This document shows positions 23,936-34,000 of a stretch of 64,000 nt of DNA, one piece after another; within the stretch, counting starts at the first letter, position 1; every line of letters starts with the position of its first letter. The notes under the pieces are model-generated. The model was not told the origin of the DNA. It did no database searches and saw only the letters and a list, made by a program, of their open reading frames with translations. Position numbers and translations under genes: made by a program. The stretch comes from Anniella stebbinsi (lineage: Eukaryota > Chordata > Lepidosauria > Squamata > Anniellidae). The DNA is taken from positions 23,571,763 through 23,635,762 of the forward strand of contig JARDYH010000007.1 of assembly GCA_029215795.1 (NCBI GenBank), read 5' to 3'.

Positions 23936-24400
23936 GGCTCTTCTACACCTAAGGGTGTAGAGGGAGGGAGGGGGAGGATCGCAGACTTACCTGGTTCGGC
24001 GATCCTCCCCCAGCGTCTAGATGGCAGAGCGACATCCCAAAAGGCAAGAGGGACATTGCAGCCACCATTTTTTTTTAAGAAGAGAAGTAAGGCAATTAAA
24101 AAAAAAACGCACCCAACCCCCCCCCCCATCCCAGACATGGTGAAATTGCTGTCCCCACCCCCATGGGCACAGAGCCACCCCATGCAGCTCCATGCCCATT
24201 TTAGGACCCAGAATGCCACACCACATCAGCCGCGGTCCTTGGGATTGTCCCAGGATTGCGGAAAAACCAGGATATCCCCAGTTTCCGTTAAACCAGGGTT
24301 ATCCCTAGGTCATCCCCGGTTGATCCCCTGTGTGTCATATGGATGCACAGGGACACTGCAGAGATGACCCTGGGATAAATGGCTGGTGTAGACATGGCCC
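23936..24400. mobile_element. MITE with 3-bp duplication CAG, 465 bp
   Basis: It begins GGCTCTTCTACACC and ends GGTGTAGACATGGCCC, flanked by CAG at 23933-23935 and 24401-24403. Inner parts (GATCCTCCCCC, 'tggggatgac' types) recur in the related elements at 3878, 17391, 29316 and 38176. It ends 64 bp from the ADAMTS18 donor at 24464. Confidence 0.77.
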
Positions 24401-24464
24401 CAGTGTGATGAATGGTGCTTAACCCCAAGGCCTTTTGCACAGGAGTCCAGCCTCAGTACCTTAC

Positions 24465-24560
24465 CATGCTTATCCCACAGGGGGTCCCTTCTGCAGCCGG
24501 CATAAACTTTGTCTCACACCGATGGCCTACTCTATGGCACCACAGTGACTTACATATATC
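24465..24560 (-). CDS. ADAMTS18: ADAMTS18 exon: disintegrin-like domain
   Basis: A 96-bp phase-0 exon of 32 codons: DICKSLWCHRVGHRCETK, FMPAAEGTPCGISM. The cysteine spacing and the PAAEGT block are diagnostic of the ADAMTS disintegrin-like module, which in the family helps bind substrate and does not bind integrins. The acceptor is TTTCAG at 24561 and the donor is ATG|GTAAGG below 24465. A short DNA transposon (23936-24400) ends 64 bases inside the following intron, so the donor sits in a narrow strip of original sequence. Confidence 0.95.
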
Positions 24561-26804
24561 CTGAAAGTTAAAAGACGAAGAAGCTCCTGTTAATCTTAAT
24601 CATTCACGCCTGGAGCAATCCAACATTTTTATTCCCAGTGTCTTGAAAACAACGAGACCAATGAGAAAGGCATCGTTCTGGGGTCTGTGCTTCCTTGTCT
24701 ACTGCCTAATACTGTATTTACTTGCTTTGACATCTTTCCTTTTCACTTTTCTACATGAAGTATCCGAGGCAACTACCAAAATGTTTTTTTTGGGGGGGGG
24801 GGGGATGTTCCAATGAAATTTTAAATCTTTGAAAAACAACAGAAAGAGTTCATTCAGACATGCATATTTTCACACATCGCTCTTTTTCTCATCTCTTGAA
24901 TGCCTGCATCCAGTAGCATGGACTGGCTCCACTGGAAAGCATTTGTGTAACACATTGTGTATCAATGGAAGTGTAGTCTTTGAACTGTGATGGCTCATTC
25001 ACCCATTCAAAACCTCACATGACGCTACTCTCAATGAATGATTAAATAAGTACATGTGAACAATGTACCTTTCAATTTAACTTATTTTTCCAACTTTTCC
25101 TCCTCCAAGCCAAACACGCATCTCTAACTTCTTCCATAGATACATTTCTTATATTTTGGGAAAAATCTGATGGGATGGCCAAAGACTTAGGGTTGCATAT
25201 GGAGCACATTTTCATGATTTACGAACTGAAAAGGAATTCTCATACATGCCTACTCTAACTCATTAATGCTGGCCAGCAGAGACGGGCTGGAGCAGTCAAA
25301 GCATCCCTTGGCCTGCCTTCATGATGGGCAGGTGATGAAAAGACCAGGTCGGCATCTAGTGATCTGGTGCTTTGAGCCAGGGTGGGATGACACAGATGGG
25401 GAATATGGGGTACCACCTGAATTCTCTGTATGCCTGTATGTTTATTCCCCAATGCAGATCCTTACTGTTTACTAATAAAGTTGAGATCCTTTTACCCAAA
25501 GATAATGCCTCATGTCTTCATTCCGGGCAGCGTGTTTGTGTGTGTGTAATAATGCACACAAGAAATATAGGATTACTCCAGCTCTGCCACTAAGGAGCCT
25601 TTTCCAGAGTGTGCCACTCTTGACTCATGTCTAAACTTTCTAAAATTACTAAAATGTGCATCTTTGATTTCGGAAATCTCTCCATTATGTCTGCTCAGAT
25701 GGGTAACGGTGGTCAAAATCACCATGTGTCTTCCTATCTCAATGGGTATTATTGCTATTGCTCCTCTCTTATATCGACGTTAGTCTTTGTCACAGACAAA
25801 TAGTTATGTTTGATTCCACACCCCATCCTTTGCCGGTCCTGTCTGTTAATAATTCAAGCTGCGACAACAGCTTCTGCTTTCCCCTTTTTGACATTAACAA
25901 GATCCACCCACTCCTCTCCATTACAGCTGCCAAAACGCTGTTCATACTCTTGTTCTGTCTTGCCTCAAATGCCTTCTTCTCTAGTCTTCTTTTATCACAC
26001 CATGGAATCATAGAGCTGAGTTGGAAAGGGGCCTACAGTGGAAATTTGTGCAAATTAGGAAATTAGCACAAAAGCAAACTGGGGATATTATGCAAATCGA
26101 ACATGAGCACATGTCTGGCAATTTATTAAACCTTTTCTGCAGACACGGGTTCCAAAGCCCTCCTAGTCTCTGGGTGCACTTTCAACACTGGGCGGCATTT
26201 ACACAAGCCCTGGAACTAGCATAAGGAATTTCCTTCCCATTAATTGCAACAATATTCAACAACAACGAAATTGGAATGGCACGGTAGGGAGCTGTTCTTC
26301 CTTCCCTTCCATCCTGCTGATGGAAAGCTGGTTAGGGCAGTTCATCCGCATCCAGATCTGTTGTCCATGACAGGTAGGATTGCTCTGTAACAAGACAATC
26401 CTATATATGTGTAGTCAAAAGTTCCATTGAGGACAGTGGGACCACTCCCAGGAAATTGATTATAGGAGTGCAGATGAAAACACTCTTAATGCATAGTGAA
26501 GCTTGGGCATTCCCTACTCCTCCCCTACCCCAGTTCCCTGCAATTAGACTCTGCATCCTGTAAGCACACTCTTTTCCTGCAGCTATGCTGGACCACCTTG
26601 ACTTTCATCCAAGATCACACCTTCAAAGCAAGCAACAGCTTTGCCAAACAATTTAAGGTTTAGAAATAGTGCAGACCCTGGAGCTCATTGGAACCCCTCC
26701 ACTCATTCATACACTCTTTCTTCATAACTCATTGTTATTCCCCACTGCAAGTTCTAACGTCGACGGGAAGTTGCAAGAAGGAGAAGAAAGGAGAAGAAAA
26801 GTAC
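24561..26804 (-). other. ADAMTS18 intron, disintegrin-like domain
   Basis: A 2244-bp GT-AG intron with few recognisable repeats. A poly-G run lies near 24791-24804, and a short CR1-like 3' end in reverse orientation (a 'tagagctgagttggaaagg' stretch) lies at about 26005-26035. Otherwise I see nothing in it. Confidence 0.8.
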
Positions 26805-26958
26805 CTTCACAAAACTCAGGTTGCAAAGTTTCGCTTTTGTTCCAAATTGCCATTTGCACTGTGTGTCAGCATCGTAGATCTGCCCTGGGAGCTTATCGGG
26901 GTATTTGTACTGTCCAACTTGCTTGGGTTCATCTATCAGGCAAGCTGCTTGAGTGGTA
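26805..26958 (-). CDS. ADAMTS18: ADAMTS18 exon: end of protease, start of disintegrin-like domain
   Basis: This 154-bp exon encodes TTQAACLIDEPKQVG, QYKYPDKLPGQIYDADTQC, then KWQFGTKAKLCNLSFVK. PGQIYDADTQCKWQFG marks the passage from the catalytic to the disintegrin-like domain in ADAMTS proteins. The acceptor is CTTACAG at 26959 and the donor is AAG|GTACTT below 26805. The donor is weaker than most here (GTACTT rather than GTAAGT), but the frame continues exactly into DICKSLWC on the next exon. Confidence 0.95.
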
Positions 26959-27226
26959 CTGTAAGGAAGAAATGCATCTATTGATAACCCACTGGATCAT
27001 TGTGTTGCAGCTGTTCTATGTCCACAGAGTAGCACAGGGTGATATGCAGCTCAAATTCTATCTATTCACCCTCCATGGATAGGTGGGGTCAAATATACCT
27101 TGATAGCCCTTAAAAAGATTCCTAACACTTTTGTACCAGTCTTCCACAATTCCATCCTCCAGGTGTAAATTTACATGTGGCATTTCAGGGAGGGTAAGAG
27201 GATACTTAATTTAGTGTAAAATCTAT

Positions 27227-27825
27227 GGCCCTGTTAAGACGACACCATTAATCATGCTGGTTAAGGGTTTTGGGTTAAGCAACAGGGTTAACAGTGTAAT
27301 TTTTAGAATGTTTTTAGGATGTTTTAGGATGTTTTAATGCAGTTTTAATAATATTTGTCATGTTTTTAATTAGTTTTATGTATTTTATCATGTTGTTGTT
27401 CCCCGCCTCGATCCAGACAGAGAGGCGGGTAAGAAATAAATTGTTATTATTATTATTATCTGACATGAGTTTTCCTTAACCAGGTGCCTCCTCTAACCAC
27501 ACTGTAGTCGGCTTCACTAACCCTGTTCTGCAGCAGGGTTAGCGGCACTAACTTTGACTGAAAGTGTCGTGTGTGATGCGGATGTAGTCAAGGGGCCCAA
27601 ATCATAGTATAGAGCGGCCTAAATAGCCTAAATCACACAACTGCTGGCTCTCTTAGCACAAGGGCTGATGGGATACAAGGGCAGAGCATTCGGAGGACTC
27701 AGGCTCTCATATAACTGCTTTGTGGTTAAGGAAACCGGGAATCGGACAGGCTTGTGGGAAGTGCTAACTACAGGGAAGCTTGGTTAAGTTAAACACAGAG
27801 CCTTCAGTGTCATCTGAACAGGCCC
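27227..27825. mobile_element. MITE with 3-bp duplication TAT, carrying a nested L2 3' end
   Basis: Ends GGCCCTGTTAAGACGACAC and the complement of GGGCCTGTTCAGATGACAC are inverted. TAT flanks both sides (27224-27226, 27826-27828). A LINE L2-type 3' end sits inside at about 27296-27459, so the LINE landed after the MITE. Confidence 0.8.
27296..27459 (+). mobile_element. L2-type LINE 3' end nested in a MITE
   Basis: It contains the 'ttccccgcctcgatcc' block and the ending (ATT)n, which recur at 23120, 30951, 46168 and, reversed, at 47806. Only the untranslated end is present. Confidence 0.65.
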
Positions 27826-28454
27826 TATGTTTTATACACTTTCAGATTTGGGGGTTAATTGTAGCCTATAAGAATGACTGGAATGAGTGAAAAACCATAC
27901 ACATGTACAGGTGTATGGAAACATAGTGACCCTACCAACTGCTGCTTAAAGTTATTGCTTAGTCATTAAACGAAAAGGTTAGAATGTTTCTACTGATCTA
28001 CAAATCAGGTTTCGGGGTGGTGGTGGTGGTGGTTGTATAATGTAGTGACCATTCTGATCTAGCTATTTGGGGTCATTTTCACCCCACTTGTGAGACTTTG
28101 CAAGTAAAGGAAGCGAGACAATAAAGAGATGATGCAACTGTATGGATTGAAAATCAGGACACATTTCTTCAATGTGATCTGCAAAGGGGGATCCTTGGGT
28201 GGCTAATCCACTATGCCAGCACTAGTCGATCAATGAAACTGGGCAAATCATTGTTTCCCTGCTGGATTTTGATTATAGAATCACCACCTCCAGGATTTTC
28301 CCATTTGGAGAAAGGGGGGACATCCCCTGTCACATCCTCCTGAGGCTGTGAAACTCCTGGTGTACGAGGTGAAATGGCCCCACACTCAATCGTTATTCCC
28401 CCCCACACTGGGGCTGCAAAACCCTTTGCGGGAGGCCTCAGGTATCACCTTTCA

Positions 28455-28628
28455 TAGGGAGGCCATATGAAAAGGAGGGCAGGGCTCCTGTATCTTTAAC
28501 AGTTGCATAAAGAAGGGAATTGCAGCAGGTGCCATTTGTATGCATGCAGCACGTGGTGAAATCCCGTCACAACATCCCAACAGTTGAAGCTGCAGGAGCC
28601 CTGCCCTCTTTTGTATCTGGTCACTCTA
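28455..28628. mobile_element. Short fold-back element related to 39933-40477
   Basis: It begins TAGGGAGGCCATATGAAAAG and ends with GTATCTGGTCACTCTA. The inner arms ('gggcagggctcctgta' against 'gcaggagccctgccctc') pair. No clear target duplication was found, so the ends are approximate. Confidence 0.55.
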
Positions 28629-29315
28629 GCTATACTCCAATGATGCCTCAGAATGATCACCATCCGTATCCAGACAAACAGCCTGCCCAAACCAGCCTAC
28701 CTACGGGCATGTAAAACGAAAAGAAAACCCTCTAAATCAACCTAAGACGCTCCCACCCCAGTGACAGTGTGAAGCAGGCAAAATGATGCACAGCAAAGCA
28801 ATCGGACTGGGTGCCAAAACGTTCCTGCTCGGATCTCAAACAAGCAATCAGTGGAACCCCCACACTGCATGCAGGGATGGAGGGAGGAAGTTGCGCTTCA
28901 AAGAGGTCAAGAGGAAGAGCCCTGAAGGCCAATATTGCCCCAAAAGCCCCTCCTCCAGCCAATGGCACCACTATGTCCCACCAATGCTAGGGCTTGAGGA
29001 GCATCTCCTCATTCCCCACACACACACCTGCAATGCCCCCCCCCCCGGTCAGGCAAGCTGAATGCAGGGTAGGGCATTTGTCTCAGTTGAGTGCAGAACT
29101 GTTTCCTTTTCATCTTTTTGTCAACACCCTATTAAAACCCTGGGCTCAAAGCCCTCAGTGTTCCAGCTGAAATCACCTGCTGAAATCATTTGGTTCTTGG
29201 CCTCCTACCACAAAGGTGGGATACCATTCAGCAACCCTGCTGCATGACAAGCAGCCTTCCAAGGGTCTTGTACTGCCACTCTCCGGGAGTATCCTCCAGC
29301 AGAGGTTCTCTCTGT

Positions 29316-29724
29316 GGCCCTTTCCGCACCAGGCAAAACGCCTGGGATGGACCTTGGCTGCTCCCTGTGAGTCCAAATGATGCACAGGGAGCCCAGAGGG
29401 TGGGGGGATGGGCACAGGAATTTTCCTGGTTCTCAGGAACCACAAAAATCCCAATTCTTCTGCAGTCCCAGGAAGTTCCCGGGACCGAGGGAAAATGTGC
29501 CCCCCCCCGGTGCTGCCATGCTTACTTGCGAGTAAGTGCAGCAACACCGATGGCCATGGAGCCACACCATGCAGCTCCGAGGCCATCAGAAGAGGGGGGA
29601 AACAAAATCGCCATCTCCAGGATAACGCATTTTGCATGCATATTGGGCGCACCAATCCCGGAAGTAGCTACTTCCGGGATCCACCGCCCTGAGCCCTATA
29701 CACCCCTCCGGTGTAGAAAGGGCC
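29316..29724. mobile_element. MITE with 3-bp duplication TGT, 409 bp
   Basis: It begins GGCCCTTTCCGCACC and ends GGTGTAGAAAGGGCC, flanked by TGT at 29313-29315 and 29725-29727. Non-coding, GC-richer than the intron; related to 23936-24400. Confidence 0.75.
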
Positions 29725-29946
29725 TGTGATAGAGAACCCTGCATGAGCAGTGTTGGACATCACAGAAGTTTCCCCTCTTCAGAAATTCACTTTCAAGACA
29801 TGGATGATGGGGAGGAGGAGCATCAATGCCTGCCCACACCATACAGTATTCACGATGCAGTTCGGAACATCCAAATAGAGCTTAATTCTGCAAGGATATC
29901 AAAAAGATTCAAAAAAGAGGGGGGACCCCTCCAATCCGAAACCTAC

Positions 29947-30084
29947 CTGAGAAATTTGTTAAGATACTGCCGGCTGCACACTGACCACGAAAACACGCCA
30001 TTGTTTCCTGTGAGAGTGGGTGACATTATATTACCTTCGGCTTTTCTGCATGGATTCCCTTCTCCATCATGAATCATGCCAAAA
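29947..30084 (-). CDS. ADAMTS18: ADAMTS18 exon: protease active site, second half, and Met-turn
   Basis: This 138-bp exon completes Asn and reads FGMIHDGEGNPCRKAEG, giving the third zinc histidine and the Asp of HExxHxxGxxHD. NIMSPTLTGNNGVFSW carries the methionine of the Met-turn that defines metzincin proteases. All residues needed for catalysis are present, so the enzyme should be active. The acceptor is TTCTAG at 30085 and the donor is CTCAG|GTAGGT below 29947. On the intron side, a GAAG-type microsatellite (CTTC in the transcript) begins about 15 bases upstream of the acceptor and extends the polypyrimidine tract. Confidence 0.95.
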
Positions 30085-30098
30085 CTAGAAGACAAAAA

Positions 30099-30146
30099 GA
30101 AGGAAGGAAGGAAGGAAGGAAGGAAGGAAGGAAGGAAGGAAGGAAG
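30099..30146. repeat. (GAAG)n microsatellite next to an acceptor
   Basis: About eleven GAAG units, reading CTTC in the gene's sense. It begins some 15 bases from the acceptor of the exon at 30084. Confidence 0.95.
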
Positions 30147-30399
30147 AATATAATTAAGTAAATAAATGCTTACCTTTGGACCTAATATTGTACAATATGG
30201 TCTGGACTTCAACCTCTCCTAATCCAAGACCAACTTTAAACCCCAATGTACAAAATGGAACCATGGATTTGGTCCACAAATTTCCTTCTTCTGATAAGAG
30301 CCTTTGCATGGTGGAAGAACTACATGCAATGGAAGGTCTTCTTCCAGCTGAAGAAGATTCCTTCTGTTGGAGGGAGAGAATCTTCAGATCCAACTCCAT

Positions 30400-30945
30400 G
30401 GCTCAGTTCAGATCGCAAGTTTCTCAATGGTGGTTTTAGAACTCCACGATGAAGTTTTTACACCACCGGTGAGAAATGAGTTGTCTGGCAGGAAAACTCC
30501 ATGCAATGGTGGAGTGTTGTTGTTTTTTGTTTGTTTGTTTTTGGAAAACACTCCACACAGAATATCCACGCTGTGCAGAGGAGAGTTCCTGCACAATGGT
30601 TGTGTTGCATGTTGTGTGGAAAGACCCGTGGAGTTTTCCGTTGCATTGAGTGGATTTTTCCCACTGGCTACAGCGCTCTCTGGCAAGAGTGGTGAAAGGA
30701 CCAAGTGCCGCTCTAGGAGAGCCACTGGGACTGGTTTTTTTTTCCAGCAATGGCTGATGGGATACCATTGGGAGGACCAGGGGAGGAGAGAGGGCAGAAA
30801 AACTGTCAATCAAATGTCACGATGGATTTTATTCAACTCCATGGTAACCCACAGTCACACAACATGTGTGGGGAGTACCCCCAAAAACTCAACCTTTGAG
30901 TGGAGTTTCACACTGCACTGACTAATGTGTTGTCTGAACTGAGCC
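30400..30945. mobile_element. MITE with 3-bp duplication CAT, 546 bp
   Basis: Ends GGCTCAGTTCAGATCGC and TGTCTGAACTGAGCC are inverted. CAT flanks at 30397-30399 and 30946-30948. Its interior ('ccagcaatggctgatggga') is shared with the partial copy at 8511-8860. Confidence 0.8.
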
Positions 30946-30950
30946 CATGT

Positions 30951-31027
30951 GTTCGATCCGTTGGGAGAGGTGGGTAATAAATAAATAAATATATTATTAT
31001 TATTATTATATTATTATTATTATTATT
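30951..31027 (+). mobile_element. L2-type LINE tail remnant with (ATT)n
   Basis: It starts at 'cgatccgttgggagaggtgg' and ends in ATT units, directly after the MITE 30400-30945. Only the last 75 bases are present. Confidence 0.55.
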
Positions 31028-34000
31028 CAAAAGAGGGGGTGAGGTCTGATTTTAAATGCAAGCTTGTTGCTTAGATCAGAACTCTTTTTTATGTGATTCA
31101 TGTTTAAGCAAGGGTGGAGCTGAAATTTCTCAGAAGAGATTTTTCTGACAAAATATCTAAGGCATTCTTCCTACCCCTCCCAAAAAAGAGGGCCATGTTG
31201 ATGAAAATTCCCCACCATTCTTTAGTGGTGGTTGCTGTTCCCCCACACCACACCACACCACCCCCTCCAGTGTTCCAGAAGGAGCATTGGGAAATATTTC
31301 AAATAGGAGCCAAGCTGCCCACGCGGTTAGCAGAAAAGGAGAAAACAAAGGATCCACACTGCTGCCGTTGCAAACGGTGAGCTCCAGCCTGTATTAGAGC
31401 ATTTCAACCCCTTCCCCAGGGAATATTCAGAAGAAAATGGTCCCCCTGGTCTCATCACCTACAAACAGGGTGGATAATATCAAGACATTTTTTTTTTTTT
31501 GCTTGGGAGATCATTTTCATTTACAGCTTTAACATATGGGATTTATGCTGTCAAATTTAGTTTGGACCCTAAATCCCCAACTTTATAGCCTCTGGCTTTC
31601 CTAATTAAACTTGAGCTGATCTATGGTATCCTCTATTTCATAGGGTAGGAAGTCCTATTAAACTTTAAGAGATTTATTTGACCCCCTCCAAAAAAAATCA
31701 TCCTATAATTGTTTCAAACGTTCCCTCCCACCTCTAATTACTACCTGGCTGCTAATAGGATCATTAGGCAACACTTCTAAGGAGCAGCTGCCTCGAGGCT
31801 TCTGAAGGCCACTGCTGCCAAATTCCCATATCATACAGCTGAAAAGGCACACGCTTGGACAAACGACAGCGAGGGAAATTTCTAGCAGTCGTTGCCAAAT
31901 GAAAGAATTGCAGTCTTTCCAAGATACTGTTTTTGGAAAGCATTTCATAAATCCTTCCTGTCCGGATATCAGCATTTATATGCCAAGCTGAAAAAGGAAG
32001 TTTACAATAGGAAAAAAAAAAGGAGAAGAAAGCTCCCCGAAAGAATGACAATCTTTGGGCTGTATTGCCGACAATGGGAAAGCAGCAGAAGAAAATAAGG
32101 TTGTGATGCAAAGTAATATGTTCGTTGCACGGTTCTGCCCGTTTATTTTCTGCCAGAACATTTTGGGGAGCCGTTCTCTTGGGCAGTTCCCATTAATTTC
32201 AATATGGCTCCTGTAGAAGAACGTCCTTGCACCACGCTCCTATGTGATTCCCATTCATTTCAGTGTTGATTGTGCAGGAGAACTTCTCAATCCTGTGCTC
32301 TTGTTCAGCTGACATTCGTGTGAATGGAGCTTTTGCGAGAGAACTTCCTGGGAGATTGTGCATCCTGTAAATGACCTAGATACCTCCAGAAAATTTTCGG
32401 GAAGATTCCGTGGCTCCTATCCTTTTTGGTTTGTTAGAGAGGTTTGGTGGGATTTTAACGCTTCTGCCATAGATGCTCCACAAACCATGTCTTTTAGGAC
32501 TAGAAAAATCAAATTATCCCCCAAATTGGGCTTTTTCAACATAAGCATTAGGGCCAAACTAAGTGATATATTAAATGCGTGAATACATTTAATAACCTCT
32601 GCTGTTAATTCAAAAATAACAGCTGCTGGGGATTGGGACCAGGGCTACTTTCTTCCTGATCCTATGTATTCCAGCCATGTAGTAACTGGGCATAAATCAA
32701 GATATAAAAACTGAGCCTGGATTAAAGCAACATGATTTTTAAAAAGTAATAATAATCTCAGCTCATAATGATCAATATTAGGTTATTGTTTCTGCTAACT
32801 CTGTTTCATAAGCACATCAAGCTAATGGTTCCTTTAATGTGGGTTTGCGGTATTGTGCTGCACTGTAAAACCTCCCTTTCACTTGTTTGCTCTTCCGCTC
32901 CATCCCGCCCATTCACCTTCTGCCTCCAGTTCATTGGTTGTGGTACTCGGGTGGGTGTGGGCTCCTTCCCCCATCCCACTCTGACTTTGTTGTCTAGCGA
33001 TTTACTGGTTTAACATTTCATCAGCTGGGCTCTGTTTCTGCGGGCAATGAGGGTGGGGTTGGAGCAGTAAAAAGTCCATTCAATCTAATAAGCACAAGTC
33101 CGTTTGTTCAACATGGAGTGCTGGAAGAGGAGAACCGCCCCACCCTCCCCTTTCGTCAGCAAGACTCCATTCAAAGCACATGCCCCCAGCAAAGGAAAAA
33201 GAGAGAGGACAGCAGTACACGGAGGCTTAAGGGTGCATTAAATCTGCTTGGGGAAAGTAATCCAGACTTTCCCCACACCAAACTGATATGCAAAATGGAG
33301 GAAAAGGGGTGAGATGTGTACAGAACAGGGACAAAGTTATGTGAGTCCCCCGCTGCAAAACCAGATACCAGATGTGGCGAGAGTGTATTAAACCACTGGT
33401 ATGATGGAGGTCTACCTTCCCACTTCCATTGTCACCAGCTGCTATTATTCCTCCTCCTTTTTCTATCAACGATACTCCCTGCCTGCTTGACAGGAAGAGA
33501 GCCAGTGAACAAGGAGTACTAGGCAGCAGCATCTACTCAAAGTTGAATAAGCAGGTTGCAATGGTGAAGCGGAGATGCGAGTCCAGGGGGTTCTTGTCAG
33601 GAGCTACTGCTGGAGTGTGGGTTTTCAGCAGGTGTCCAATCATGCCTATGCTTCACGCTGGTCCTGCACAATGGCCAGCCAATCAGTGATAAACAAAGCA
33701 GACTTCTCAAACAGGGTAACCTCATCCTGTTCAGAAGGCTATAGATATGTCCCGGCTGCTGTGAATGTTCCCCCTCCATATTCCCAGCACTGCAATTACG
33801 TATGACTATAGAGAGCCCAAGAGGTACACTTCTGAATTCCATCATTTCTTTGTTTCTGCTTTCCCCACCCCCCTCCAGTTGAAATCCCTGGCAATGTTGC
33901 CACTGAGTTTAGGATTAGTCTTTTTAATCCCTCATTTCCTTTCTGATGGACAGAAACCTGCAAAAGGACCACTCATGTAGACATGAGGTCACAGCCGATG

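Larger units (their letters stand above)
22015..24464 (-). other. ADAMTS18 intron, disintegrin-like/TSR1
   Basis: A 2450-bp GT-AG intron. Contents: MITE 22513-23022, L2-type tail 23120-23226, (AC)n-rich tract 23299-23394, MITE 23936-24400. 22030-22500 and 23400-23930 show nothing specific. Confidence 0.85.
26959..29946 (-). other. ADAMTS18 intron, protease/disintegrin-like
   Basis: A 2988-bp GT-AG intron. Contents: MITE 27227-27825 with a nested L2 3' end, fold-back element 28455-28628, MITE 29316-29724. 27830-28450 holds a short GGT run and nothing else clear; 28640-29310 has a C-run at 29034-29047. Confidence 0.85.

Noticed and set aside
29173..29729. Frames of 160-179 codons on both strands
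   Set aside because: They coincide with the MITE 29316-29724 and flanking GC-richer sequence. No domain, and the same text recurs in other MITEs without being open.
30367..30921. A 184-codon + frame
   Set aside because: It lies within the MITE 30400-30945 and has no resemblance to a transposase.
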